From contig CM064509.1 in NCBI GenBank assembly GCA_032716605.1, positions 44,557,120-44,621,119 of the forward strand: a stretch of DNA of 64,000 nucleotides, read 5' to 3'. This DNA comes from Paralithodes platypus. Its lineage: Eukaryota; Arthropoda; Malacostraca; Decapoda; Lithodidae. The notes below the pieces were generated by a model. The model had not been told where the DNA came from. It did no database searches and saw only the letters and a list, made by a program, of their open reading frames with translations. Position 1 is the first letter of the stretch, and each line of letters starts with the position of its first letter. The position numbers were made by a program, and so were the translations under genes. Below are positions 21,180-32,583 of this stretch, in pieces.

Positions 21180-22034
21180 CTTCTTCTGCGGCTAAAACTC
21201 AAGGTGAGGAAGTTTTACTTTTGGCCTGATCCTTGATAAAATGCAGGGGACAGGTTGAGTTTCAGGCCCGGAAGTCAAACGGATTGATGGTGACTAAGGG
21301 GTGATCCCTAGGTTGGTAAGTCTGGGGGCCTCGTCCGGTTTGGTTTGAGGGAGGATATAACCTCTGTGGGTCGCCTAGAGATGGTTGTGGTCAAAAGATG
21401 TGGGGGCGACCCGGGGTATATGGTTGAGGGCGACCCTGTGGTGGTCTGGCTCCGTAACTGTTATAGTAGTTTCCCGCTCTTTTGTTGACTTGTAGATGAG
21501 TGGGGAACCTCTTAATTGCGCCCACCCGTGGCTGTCTTTGGGCGGGCCGCCAGCAGTTTGCGGATCATGATGATGTCTCGTTGGAAGACTGTAGGGTTGT
21601 GGATGATGAAGTGCTCTTTTACAAATGCTGGGAGCACTCATAATAATGTGGTAAAAACTTACTGTTTTTGTTGGTCAGCAGTCTGGAATGGATACGCGGA
21701 TTTCACGTGTTGATTTAAGGCGGCGAGGGCGACGTCTATGTCCCTTTCATACCTTACTTCGTCGATTTTTGCTAATGCGACGACGGAGCCCAATGATGGC
21801 TGTACAGCATCAATTAAAATTGTCCGGAACTGGTCCCAGGTGAGCACAGGGGTTACCTATCTGGCCACCAGGGAAACGGCCTTTCCCAAGAGGGTTAAAA
21901 GTACAGCGATCTTTTCTTGATCGCTGTTGTAAGCCAAGTCAAGTACTGGCTTAGCTATGTTCAGGTAGGTTTTGATGTCGTATGTGTGCCCATCACACTT
22001 GGGAATGGGGGTATGTGAGCGGTTATTCGCCATG
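21180..22034 (-). pseudogene. gypsy-1 Gag region
   Basis: The likely ATG is at 22034 (protein start MANNRSHTPIPKCDG). One in-frame TAG at about 21854 interrupts it, after which TWDQFRTILIDAVQP and KHVKSAYPF-like capsid residues continue. Further down VKEHFIIHNP is in a different frame. A Cys-rich remnant (CPLHFIKDQ) near 21240 could be a degraded nucleocapsid motif. No intact zinc knuckle is visible. Confidence 0.55.
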
Positions 22035-22105
22035 GTGAATAATATTATATAATGCTTTACTTTTTCGATTTTTATGCAGAATGACTTTTCTTCCCGAATC
22101 AAGAA

Positions 22106-22121
22106 CCACCGTCTGCCACCA
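22106..22121 (-). promoter_or_regulatory. gypsy-1 primer-binding site
   Basis: Directly inside the 5' LTR, which ends ATAACA on the minus strand, is TGGTGGCAGACGGTGG. It begins TGG, as required to pair with the CCA end of a tRNA primer. Confidence 0.7.
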
Positions 22122-22122
22122 T

Positions 22123-23541
22123 TGTTATACCAGGTTTTTTACTGGGGTTTAATTGGACAATGGTAGGTTCTTACTTGACTGGAGAGGTTAAAGCCAAACT
22201 ACACATGCACAAAAGTCGTAATACTGAATACACACATTAATTTCCTTTTAATAATCACATAATGCACAACACGAATAATACACCTTACACTGATACATAG
22301 AATAATCACAATATAAATATGCCTTGCACGGACGAGAATCCACGACGGACCCATAGAATTCACTTACCACTCTTATTCTATCACTTGCATAGATTTCGGA
22401 GATACACTTAGTTCGCACTGGTGATGGAAGTAATATAACTCCTTCCACACTCCTATTCTAACACTGAGTAGATCTGGAGATACGGGCACTTGTGGCTGAA
22501 GTGCTAATAGTTGAGTACTTTCTCTTTGTCTCGTTGAGCCGCCTAAGTGGTCCTGCCGTGTGGTTAATGGGGTAGGTATACAGATAGACTAGTTGGTTTT
22601 AGGTCCTAAATAGTAGTTCCTTATGTCATGACACAGGGTGCATACCATCAGATGAACGCGAGCATAAACTTAGACATGTCTTAAATTGTGGCTGCTCGAC
22701 TATCCTGACCGTTATACTAGTCAGTCATGAAGTTCTGTTTCGGTACTCTTGATGTAGGGTCTTTAATACAAAGTCGCTTGAGTCATGAAAGAGTAACTAG
22801 CTATCGGGCTAACTTGAGGAATAAGTAAGATCATGATGGTACTAGCTGTCTCAATCTGCCTCTGACCGTTGTAAGAGTGTTACAAAAAAAAACAGGGGTC
22901 GGTTATTAATCCTTTCTACAACATATGTCCTCGACCATGGTTCTGGCCATATGCAGTATGGACTATATGTGCAAAGTGCCGTTACTTATACGGTATCTCG
23001 CAAAGCCCGAACTATTAAAAATGTCTTGCCATGGCAAAGACTTCTTTAAGAGTTTTGGAGAGTACTGAATTGATCCTGAAAGTCTGTTTGTGGCATGCCC
23101 TCGGTGCTAGTTTCAGTGTCAAAACTTGCAGCTTAAAAGAGATGCAAATGTTATTCCTACACCTTGGTGTGGAAGCACAAATGTTCACTAGTAGGGTAAA
23201 GAACTCTCAAACAGTAAGGTAGACAGCCATGGCATGAATACTCGGATGAGTGAGAGGTTACTTCTTAGGCTCAAATCTTGCATGAAAGTAAAATGAGCCC
23301 TCAAATTGCTGACTCTACCTTGTTTTCGTCGAGATGGTTATGACGTTTGTTGCTATGTCCCAGGGCTGGTATTGTATGGTCAGAAGGTCATAGGTGAAGG
23401 GGGGGGGGGGGGGGGGGATGATTAGGGGGTTGAGGTAGCCCCCTCAGAAATGTTCGCGCTGGTGGTGGGAAACCTGCACAGAATAACAGAGCATCTGGAG
23501 GGGAGAGATTTGGAGTTTCTCTCTGTTATCGTGGTCTTTCT
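22123..23541 (-). repeat. gypsy-1 5' LTR
   Basis: It starts (plus strand) TGTTATACCAGG and matches the two 3' LTR parts. It contains a run of about 20 G at 23398-23418 and about 195 bases missing from the other LTR. The outer edge (about 23541) is set by where similarity stops. Confidence 0.75.
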
Positions 23542-23607
23542 TATAAATAAATTTATAATAATAATAATAAAACTGAAATAAAATATAAAATACAAATACA
23601 AACTTGT

Positions 23608-23970
23608 AGGATAATATTATCTGAACATAATATATATGGATCATAATATTATCTGAACATAATATATATGGATCATAATATTATCTGAACATAATATATA
23701 TGGATCATAATATTATCTGAACATAATATATATGGATCATAATATTATCTGAACATAATATATATGGATCATAATATTATCTGAACATAATATATATGGA
23801 TCATAATATTATCTGAACATAATATATATGGATCATAATATTATCTGAACATAATATATATGGATCATAATATTATCTGAACATAATATATATGGATCAT
23901 AATATTTTCTGAACATAATATATATGGATCATAATATTATCTGAACATAATATATATGGATCATAATATT
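23608..23970 (+). repeat. Satellite-like array, 32-bp unit, about 11 copies
   Basis: The unit (containing GGATCATAATATTATCTG and AACATAATATATATG) repeats about 11 times with almost no variation; a single ATTATC to ATTTTC change stands out near 23907. Low divergence means recent expansion or ongoing homogenisation. Confidence 0.95.
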
Positions 23971-24049
23971 TATAATGTGTGTATGACATTACGAAATGTC
24001 ATTTTCTTTGGCAACATATTGTAATAATTGTAATAATTGTAATAAGTGT

Positions 24050-24456
24050 TAGCATGTATTGGAAAATTTGAAAGGGCAAATTACTTGAGAAGTGCGTGAG
24101 GAGTTACATGAAAGGATAGACAGACGAATGAGGAAGTAAAAAGGAGGTGTGGTGTGGAGGTAGATGTGCTGGAAAGTGTGAAAAGGAACACCTAGAGATG
24201 GTTCGGCCATATGAAACGTATGGGAAGCGAGAGAATGACTACGAGGGTGTACGAGAGCGAGGTGGAAGGACAGAGAGGGAGGGATAAACCGAAAGTTAGG
24301 TGGAAAAATGGAGTGAAGAAGTATATGGATGAAGGCAGTGCTGGTTGGGAGGAGGGGCGTTGACTGACTGAGGACAGAGGTGCAAGGGGCTGTTCGTTCG
24401 TGGCCACCCCTTCGGTAATCACGGCGTCAGTCAATAGATAGATAGATAGATATTAA
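24050..24456 (+). pseudogene. 3' end of an RTE-type LINE
   Basis: The plus strand reads RWFGHMKRMGSERMTTRVYESEVEGQRGRDKPK..RWKNGVKKY in one frame, which is the familiar C-terminal tail of RTE reverse transcriptases, preceded by an in-frame TAG. The element ends in a GATA run (24432-24453), matching the microsatellite tails of RTE elements. Confidence 0.75.
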
Positions 24457-25209
24457 TATTCACGAGCAGAACTTACATAGGCAGGAAATTAAGCTGAGCT
24501 ATCCTTAAAGCGAGCCAACTATATATTATTTATCATTCCCAGGAGCAAGTAGACCAAATTATTACAATGTAAATGCAGACATACAATGGTAAAACTACCG
24601 ACTACAATAACAATCGTATTATTATATTATATATAATTATAGTAATGAAATAATGGAGCATTCTGGTTGAGCCCAGAATCTATTTTACTCTTCAACGTTA
24701 ATTTTTTACTTCTCTTCTTACCTTGTTCTTATACCAATCCCACAAACCCTCCAATTGCCCCCAAAAACCTTCATCTCCCTTGCTGCCAAACTCCTCCCCA
24801 AAATCATTACAATACTTGCTTCTACCTTTACTTCAGCCATCGGTCGGTCGGTCGGATATTTTCCCATCGGAAGTGTACGGTATAAACACACCCAGAGGGT
24901 CCTGATTCTTGGGGTTTAGGTAGTGGAGTGTTAACCCTTTCTATTTTTCAGGGGTAGTTAATTTATTAATCCACCTCAGTTCGACCCGTTTGTTTAATGA
25001 TTTTAAGATGTGTTGCCCCATAAATAAGAGTATTAGTAATTTATCTCCATTTAAGCTTCACTTTCTTCCTGGGAGAGTGATAGCGTGCCTGCAATTCTTG
25101 AAAAACAAATATATAATAATAATAATTATAAAAATAAAAATAATATATATAATAAGCTTGAAGGGGGCCTGGGGAGGCTATCCTTTAATTGTAGGGGGTA
25201 AACTCCTGT
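24457..25209. other. AT-rich DNA without recognised gene
   Basis: It contains a four-unit GGTC run at 24841-24855 and an AT-rich stretch at 25110-25160. Short frames show no recognisable family. Confidence 0.4.
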
Positions 25210-27022
25210 ATTCCTCCTGTTGTACTCAAAAACTGTGCTTCCATGCTGACTCACTGCCTAGCAGACTCTTTCGTCTCTGTCTCTCCTCTAACGTCTTCCC
25301 TTCTTGCTGGAAGTTTGCTCTCATTCAACCTGTCCCAAAGAAGGGTGACCGCTCTCAACCCTCAAACTATCTACCAATTGCTCGCATCTCTTGTATCTCT
25401 AAAGTTTTTTAAACTATTCTTACTTCCAAATTTCTTAAGCATTTCTCTTCTCATTCATCTATCTATAGCCTATGATAGCGCAGTTGGAATTGTGTACATG
25501 CTTAGATTGATATGCAGGATTCGAAACTGCATAATAAATCGTAGGCTTTTCCACCATTCTTTAACTGTGTTCGTAGCGCAATGGATAATGCACTGAATTT
25601 CGGTGTGAGCATCCTAGGTTCGAATCCCTGGACTGCCACATGTATTTGTTGATTTCATTAATTGAGTTTAGGAGTAAAGTCGGTTGGTGGAGGGAACATA
25701 ATAATCTATTCTCAGATCGCCAGTATGGCATCATTAAGGGTCGCTCTACTGGTGATCTTCTTTCATATCTTACTAACTCTTGGTCATCCTCCTTTCGGGA
25801 GTTCGGTGAGACCTTTTCTATTGCACTAGACATATCGAAGGCCTCCGATACAGTTTGGCACAAATCTTTATATAATTTATCAACTACCCTCTTTTGATTT
25901 CTATCCCTCCATCTGTACCTTTGTCTCTAATTTCTTTTCCGGCCGGTCCATAGCTGCGGTTGTGGACTTCCTCATCCTATCAACTCCAGTGTTCCTCTGG
26001 GCTCTGTCCTATCTCCCATTATTTTCTAATTTTTATAAATGATCTTCTCAACTATACCTCCAGTCCCATCCATTCATATGCAGACGACTCTGCCTTACAC
26101 TATTCAATTAGTTTTCCAGAACACCCCAGCCAGCAATCCCTCAAAAAACAAAGGTAATGAAGCCATACAACACTTATCTTCTGATCTAACTACCATTTCC
26201 AATTGGGGCAGAGAAAACCTTGTTGCTTTTAATGCTTCCAAAACCCAATATCTCCATCTTACTACCTTTCGGGAACTCCCAGAGGACTATCCCTTATACT
26301 TCAACAATACAAAAATCAATCCTTCATCTTCTCTCAATATTCTTAGTGTTTCTTTTTCTTTTGCTCTCTCTTGGAAAGGCCATATTACCAGTCTTGCTAA
26401 GGCAACCTCCCAGAAGCTGGGTGTGCTCAACCGCCTCAAGGGGTTCTTTACCCCTGCACAGCTTCTTGCTCTGTACAGGGACACAGTGCGTCCTTGTATT
26501 GAGTATTGTTCACATGTATGGGGAGAATCCTCTCACATCGCACTCCTATACAAAGTAGAAAGGAAAGCCTTTCGTAGCATTAACTCCAGTCCACTCACCA
26601 ACTCTCTGAATTCTCTCTCTCTTTCACCGCAATGTTGCATCTCTCTTGTTATTCTGTCGCTTCTACAATAACATTATTATAATCAGTGTTCCTCAGAGCT
26701 CTCCCAGTGTATACCACCTCCTCTACGTAGGGTATGTAGTACCTGTCTTGCAACACAATCCCTCCCCTACTCTGTGCAACCCTCCAACCCAGGAGTGAAA
26801 CGTTATTATCAGTCTTTCTTCTACTCTACAGCTGAGATCTGGAACTCTCTCCCAAAATCAGTCTTTTTCCTCATCCTATGACTTAAATTGCTTCAAACTC
26901 CGTGTGTCCAGGCATTTTGGCTCGAACGTCCCTTGATTTTGGCCCTGTCACTCTTCCAAATCTGGGGGAGGCACTCGCTACAGGCAGTTCTGCCTTCTGT
27001 CTCCCTCTCTCACATAGAAAAT
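25210..27022 (+). pseudogene. LINE-B reverse transcriptase copy, many lesions
   Basis: Aligned by eye with the copy at 52921-55526, this is RT and thumb sequence: [28 protein letters not shown] (25290 on), DRQYGIIKGRSTGDLLSYL, FSIALDISKASDTVWHKSL, GLCPISHY, then HSYADDSALHYSIS (YADD box, frame 25960-26157) and LALYRDTVRPCIEYCSHVWG (about 26470). Frameshifts occur at several points. A SINE-like insertion splits it at 25450-25694. The 3' end has the family's TCACATAGAAAA terminus. Confidence 0.8.
25450..25694 (+). mobile_element. SINE-like insertion with two tRNA-like modules
   Basis: Two tRNA-like segments follow each other. The first (about 25466-25535) has an A box TAGCGCAGTTGG and a B-box-like GGATTCGAAAC. 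The second (about 25566-25640) has A box TAGCGCAATGG, a TTTCGGT loop with TCG in anticodon position, and a perfect B box GGTTCGAATCC. Stems are too degenerate for working tRNAs. The stretch is absent from other LINE-B copies, which proves that it is an insertion. Confidence 0.6.
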
Positions 27023-27990
27023 AAAAACCCATAAACAAACTAAATATATATTGCTCGAAAAAGGCAAAAACTATCAAAACCATCAATCAATAATAACCAA
27101 AACGTTATTATCAGACTCACATGAGTCTATTATTAGACTCACATGCGGCACATCCTCTTACATTGATTTTCACTGTCGTTGATATTATTTGTAGAGTCCT
27201 AATTTGTACCAATATTCCTCAATATAACTCTATTTAATAACGTTAACGATAAATTCAAGATCACCTTCAGACTTCATAATGAGGCAAACAATCAAAAGTT
27301 TTCCAATATGCTTGCAACAGTAAAATGGAACGAACTCCTTATTTCTCACGACTGTAACATAAATGTTGATCTATTCCTAAAAAATATCACTATGCTCTAT
27401 AATCAATGCTACCCTATACTTACTAAATATATTTAATTGAAACGTCTACATAATCCCTGGATAACTTCTGCTACTCTTACTTCCATAAAAACTAAAAGTA
27501 ATATTTTCAAAATGTACAAAATTGGCTTGATTAGTCATGATTACTATAAAACTTACCGAAATCGCCTTACTTCTATTATCAGAATTTCCAAAATAATTAC
27601 AATAATCGAATTTTCACTAACTTCAAAAGTAACACTAAAAAAGTCTGGCAAACCATAAACGAGATATGTAATAATAAGGTACCTAAAGCTAAGGTAACTG
27701 ACTTATCCTATAATGGAAATGTAATACACACGCCTTCTGTCATTGCAGAACCCTTTAATTCATACTTTTGTAACATTGCAAATAAATTAAATAATTATTT
27801 TCCGATTTCCAACACCAATCCCAGTCTATATTTAACAGGCAACTACCAAGGCTCTATGGTCGTACCTAAGATTTCAACAATTGACGTAATTCCTGTAATT
27901 AAATCCCTAAAAAATAAAACATCTAGCATACATGAAATTTCAGTATATAAAATAGAAGCCAACTATTAATTATTCGCCGAACCCATTACC

Positions 27991-28557
27991 TTGTTATTCA
28001 ATCAATCTATAGAAACTGGGACTCTTCCCTCAGCATTAAAACTAGCAAGAATATCACCAATACACAAAGCTGGCACTAAAAACGACGTCACTCATTACCG
28101 GCCAATCACGATACTAAGCATATATTCCAAAATATTCGAAAAGATAATTAAACTATTTCTACTGCAATACTTGGAACGTAAAAATATCTTAAGTAGTAGT
28201 CAATTCGGTTTCCGTGCCGGTCTTGGTACAGTAGACGCCCTTAAACTATTTACTAGTGATATATATTCAGCCCTAGATAACAGCCAATCAGTATTATCTA
28301 TATTTATTGACTATTCTAAAGCGTTCGATACAATCAATCCAACCATACTGCTTCAAAAGCTTTTCTACTATGGTATCCGAGGTACTATTCACTCATGGTT
28401 CAGAGACTTTTTAACAAACCGAACCCAAATAACCTGTATAAATAACTGTTCCTCATCAACCCTTCCTATATTACTAAGGGTGCCCCAGGGTTCCGTTCTA
28501 GGGCCCCTACTATTCCTCATATACATTACGACTTCCCTGACATTACTCCTAATATGA
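27991..28557 (+). pseudogene. LINE-C reverse transcriptase, fingers and palm
   Basis: RT blocks in order are ARISPIHKAGTKND, HYRPITILSIYSKIFEK, SQFGFRAGLGTVDAL, the catalytic SIFIDYSKAFDTINP, and VPQGSVLGPLLFLIYI. The frame then shifts at about 28525-28550, in the IND-like segment, and RT continues in the next frame at 28554. The upstream linker (NPWITSATLTSIKTK, 27437-27658) is separated by stops. Confidence 0.8.
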
Positions 28558-29546
28558 AAACCATACTCTTTGCTGACGATGCGACTCTTTATATAACTGG
28601 ACCAAATCCAGAAACCCTGATTACCACGGCTAACACTGAACTTGAAAATGTTTATAACTGGTGTCTTGCAAACAGGCTCACGATAAACGCAGAAAACACT
28701 TACTATATGATGTTCACGAACAAAAAATCTGTATCATTGCCGCAACTAGTTATCAACAATAAGATCATATATAGAACAAATAGTCATAAATCTGTATCAT
28801 TACCGCAACTAGTTATCAACAATAAGATCATATATAGAACAAATAGTCATAAATCTGTATCATTACCGCAACTAGTTATCAACAATAAGATCATATATAG
28901 AACAAATAGTCATAAATCTGTATCATTGCCGCAACTAGTTATCAACAATATCATATATAGAACAAATAGTCATAAATTTCTTGGAGTAATTATTGACGAC
29001 TTATTAAACTTCAAAAATCACATCAGCACTCTTTCCTTTAAAATTTCTCGACACATAGGAATGTTTTATTTAGTCCGTGATCTCATGCCAGTTGATGTAC
29101 TAAAATGTCTTTATTACGCCCATGTATACTCCCTGCTAAATTACTATAACATTAAATGGAGTACAACTTACCCTACACACCTCATTACCTTACAGCTACA
29201 GCTTAAAAAGATAATTGGAATAATTACAAGTAGTCACTACTTAGAACACACCCTACCGCTATTTAAACAATGTCAGATATTGAAAATCGAAGATATTACA
29301 AAATTCAAAATTGCGAGCGAAGTTTATGGAAACCCTTTGACTAACCCTGGTCGTACAGTTCACCCCTACCCAACCCGTCACCGCGATATACCCCGCCCTC
29401 CTCCCCACTGGTTAACAATATTCAGACACTCTCTGGCGTACCTGGGACCAGTTATCCCGAACCAAATACCAACCAATATACAAAATCAGCCCTCACTTTA
29501 TCTATTTAAAAAGAACCTAAAAATGCATTATATTAGTTTATATTAA
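28554..29546 (+). pseudogene. LINE-C reverse transcriptase, catalytic box to C terminus
   Basis: The frame begins just before ILFADDATLYI (FADD catalytic box) and continues through NWCLANRLTINAENTYYMMF and FLGVIIDDLLNFKNHI to the C-terminal YVF-type tail. Between the two lies an unusual in-frame tandem repeat (28728-28976), adding about 62 residues. It is a continuous 330-residue frame, but it is separated from the palm by a frameshift. Confidence 0.8.
28728..28976 (+). repeat. In-frame 63-bp tandem repeat inside RT, four copies
   Basis: Units start at 28728, 28791, 28854 and 28917; the first three are 63 bases and the last is 60. Each encodes SVSLPQL..NSHK (21 residues, 20 in the last). The copies are almost identical, and the frame is kept throughout. 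Confidence 0.95.
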
Positions 29547-30600
29547 ATGTTAACCCCGTGTCTTCCGACTTACCCCGTGTCTTCCCTACTGACTTACACC
29601 TTGTCCTCCCCACTAACTTACTCTTCCAAACTAACATAATAGCTTATCAATTTTAATTAATAATTTAATTCCTTATCAGTTTCCTCCTCCCCCATACATG
29701 TTCGCCCTTACTTGTACCTCATATACTGTGTGCCATGTATGTATTATTTTGTACTGTGTGTATGTTTGTGTGTGTCTTGCGCTATCTATGCTGTGTGTAT
29801 ATCCTATGTATTATTTACCCCATTGGTCATTCCTCCTCCCTACTTTTAACATTATTAATTTGATACTGTTCAGCTTCTTTTTTCCCCTGCATAGGTCCTG
29901 GGCTTGACACTGTTTCCGCTTGGCACTGACACGGGACGCACACCCTACCTCACCTACAGGCCACTTAAGAATCCTGGCACTATTTCTCCATTCAAACCAA
30001 AACAAAATATATAGATTGTTTTCTTAATAAAATTAAAATAAGCAAATAAATTGATGAATATATTAATAAATAAGAAATTCCTGCGTCCTGTGTCACTGCC
30101 TGGTGTGACCTTTGCAACTGCCCCATTTCCTTGATTGTTTAAATCAAATTGTGTTAATATCCCTAAGTATTATTTTGTGTTAAATCTTTGCCTGAAAAGC
30201 CTACTGGCTTACAAAAAGGCTTGTCATTACATGTGTTTTATTGCCTGAATTATTTTGTTCTCATTCTTAAACAATGCATCATGATATGACAATAATAAAG
30301 TGTTTAAAGTGTTTATTTCCTAAGAAGATGTTTAAATGGGAAATGAAGTATATTATTGATATTATAAACATGTACCTTACAGTAATATCCATAATGATAG
30401 ATATGGTTATTGAAAACAAACATAATATATTATAGGTGTTTAATGTATGTACAGTACTTACCTGTGCCAGTAGTGTGTTGAAGCTCATAACTCTGGAGAC
30501 ACTGGAGTTGGGGTACACTGTCTTGGTTGTCTCTGATGGTGGGTCAGGGTGCTCCACTGGGGGTATAATACACACAAGTTAATAAATTAACGCACACACA
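29547..30600. other. LINE-C 3' flank and unassigned DNA
   Basis: The first part is pyrimidine-rich and may include the LINE-C 3' UTR. No repeats shared with the rest of the window and no supported gene were seen. Confidence 0.4.
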
Positions 30601-30602
30601 CA

Positions 30603-30605
<3 letters not shown>

Positions 30606-30641
<36 letters not shown>
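30606..30641. repeat. (AT)n microsatellite
   Basis: Uninterrupted alternating AT after ATACAT. Confidence 0.9.
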
Positions 30642-30645
<4 letters not shown>

Positions 30646-31750
30646 TGTAATAGTAACCAATTTTTTGTTTATTCCTATGTTGACATATTACGTTCCTAGT
30701 TGAGTTTTGTACAATGTTCTGCAGATTTCTGCTACATTCATGAGGGGGTTTTTAGTGTGTTTTTTTCCTTCACGGAGAAGGGAGATTCACCTTGGGGTTT
30801 TGTGCAGCATTTACACACGTGGAGGCTGATCAGTGAGGTTGATCACATTGGTTTTGGGCAGGCAGGATTGGGACTTTCTTTTTATTGGAGGGCTAAATAC
30901 ATCCTATGAGCTTGTAAGTTCCTAGGGTGATTGCCAGGTAAGATAGTCAGTGTGTAACCAGTTAGGAGTGTTATACTGTACACATGTAGGTCAGTGATTT
31001 AGTTAAGACTACAGTATCAGGCAAGAAGGTTAGATTACCATATATTTTTTCATTACTGGTACTGGTCCATAGACTGCTGATCACTGAGCCTTGTGTTATA
31101 GTTTTCTACAATACAGTATTTTAAGTTAGACTAGGCTAGACTTTTGTGTTAAGTTAGGTTAAATCAGTAAGGCTTTGAGATAGGTTAGGCTAGGACTAAA
31201 CAGACTATAGGCTGTGTGAATCCTTGAGTGCTTGCCCTAGTTTAAAATATTCTTCACATATCATAAATAAATTTAATTACCTGTTACATGTGTATTTATT
31301 TTCAAGAGTGCCTTTAATAACTATGATGATATTTATACCTTTATATATATATATTTTTTTTCTTCTATATTCCAACTACTCCCTCTCAGGCATAGGCTGA
31401 GAGCCTTTACACTACACCGCTGAACACGGTGAGGCCCGTGAGGTCTTGTTCCAGTCTAGGGAGTGAGACATGCGAAGCACCCCGGCTCGAAGCAACTCCA
31501 TCTCTGAAGCCGCTCCGCCTCTGCGCTTCACCGTCTCATCCCCTAGCCTCGGACCCTCACTCTCAGAACGCCACCTATTGAGCAATTAACTCACTAGGCA
31601 TTGCCCCACTGTAACATATTTTGAATATGGAAATATTTATACAGTGCTATTTAATCAGGGAACAATGAGGGTATTTTTGTGGCATTTCGGTGTGCTGTGG
31701 TAATGCATTGAAACTAGGTACAGCACAAATTCCATCCCAATAATATCTTC
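30642..31750. other. Unassigned DNA
   Basis: A 69-residue plus-strand frame (30700-30909) has no recognisable family. A CTCTCAGGCATAGGCTGAGAG palindrome lies at about 31383-31403. A short TA run is at 31341-31352. Nothing else can be assigned. Confidence 0.35.
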
Positions 31751-31754
31751 CCAT

Positions 31755-31830
31755 TGACATATTGGGATTCGAACCCGGGTCCATTGGATTACCAGTCCAG
31801 TGGCAAGACCACTCTGCCACACCTCCCCCC
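31755..31830 (-). pseudogene. tRNA-like pseudogene or SINE head
   Basis: On the minus strand there is an A box TGGCAGAGTGG with a paired D stem, a 7-base loop CTGGTAA with GGT in anticodon position, and a B box GGTTCGAATCC. The acceptor stem does not pair, and two of the five T-stem pairs fail. It is therefore more likely a decayed tRNA or SINE head than a working tRNA-Thr. Confidence 0.5.
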
Positions 31831-32583
31831 TAGGTTATAGGCTATACACATGTTATTATGCTAATTATCAAGCCAGTTGTCCCCATATCAGGTAACCTCT
31901 ATAATAAATATATAATTCTACTGCATACACTAGTTGTGTATCGCTGACTGAGGCTTTACATAAAATATATAAGATCAGGCGAGGGATTGTATAAACAAAT
32001 ATAATTTCACCCCGTGACAATATATATATACTGTATATATTCTGTGAACGTATACCGTTATTCACAACTCGGAAATCATCTTTGGGCGGGAGAACGTTGT
32101 TTATGGGGTTCAGGGTTTGCACTGTATTAGAACGTGGTGAGACAGGGGGATCAATGCAGGATCAATCCTTTCCAATGTTAGCACTCACAACTCCTTAAGA
32201 ATATTTACCTTCCGTGTTAGTACATTTATGAGTTATGAGGCCTTTTCAAGTTTATTCTCGAGGACTGCATTGGATACATAACCTACATTTCATTACACGA
32301 GCCACAAGGACGTAAATTAGGCATCCTTTTTGAGGAGAAAGACGTACTGATATAGATAGAGATAGACTGGTATATATAGCGAGGCAGATAAGGGATGATA
32401 TGAATAGAGATGCAGGCGCGGAGAGAGAGAGAGAAAGAAAGAGAGAGTGTGAAAGAGACACAGAGAGAGAGCGAGAGAGAGTGTGAAAGAGACACATAGA
32501 GAGAGAGAGAGAAGGGGTAGATAGTACACGGGAGAGAGTTACATAGTGTTACATAACGTTACATGGATAAATAGACTGCAGGG
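31831..32583. other. Unassigned DNA with a GA-rich tract
   Basis: The tract at about 32418-32515 is almost pure purine (GAGAGA with GTGTGAAAGAGACACA twice). The rest shows no gene. Confidence 0.6.

Larger units (their letters stand above)
11906..23541 (-). mobile_element. Ty3/gypsy LTR retrotransposon (gypsy-1), old and nested
   Basis: The element lies on the minus strand. Its 5' LTR is on the right (22123-23541) and its 3' LTR on the left (11906-12414 plus 15218-16098). A primer-binding site beginning TGGTGGCAG follows the 5' LTR directly. Gag, protease, reverse transcriptase, RNase H, integrase and a long Pol tail follow in the usual Ty3/gypsy order. Several frameshifts and at least one stop interrupt the frames, and the two LTRs differ substantially, including block insertions, so the element is old and inactive. 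A TTAA MITE with a CR1 copy inside it is inserted into the 3' LTR. Confidence 0.85.
27240..29546 (+). mobile_element. 5'-truncated LINE of another family (LINE-C)
   Basis: The linker and RT of a non-LTR element are readable on the plus strand in three frames. The 5' limit (about 27240, perhaps 27110) is uncertain; the coding part ends at 29546. No other copy occurs in the window. The clade looks like the CR1/L2/Jockey assemblage, without firm assignment. Confidence 0.75.

Noticed and set aside
23608..23970. CRISPR-like array
   Set aside because: Units are directly adjacent with no unique spacers, and the genome is eukaryotic.
25566..25640. Working tRNA-Arg (TCG anticodon)
   Set aside because: A and B boxes are good, but acceptor and anticodon stems do not pair, and the segment is within a mobile insertion.
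31755..31830. Working tRNA-Thr on the minus strand
   Set aside because: The acceptor stem fails and the T stem is only partly paired.
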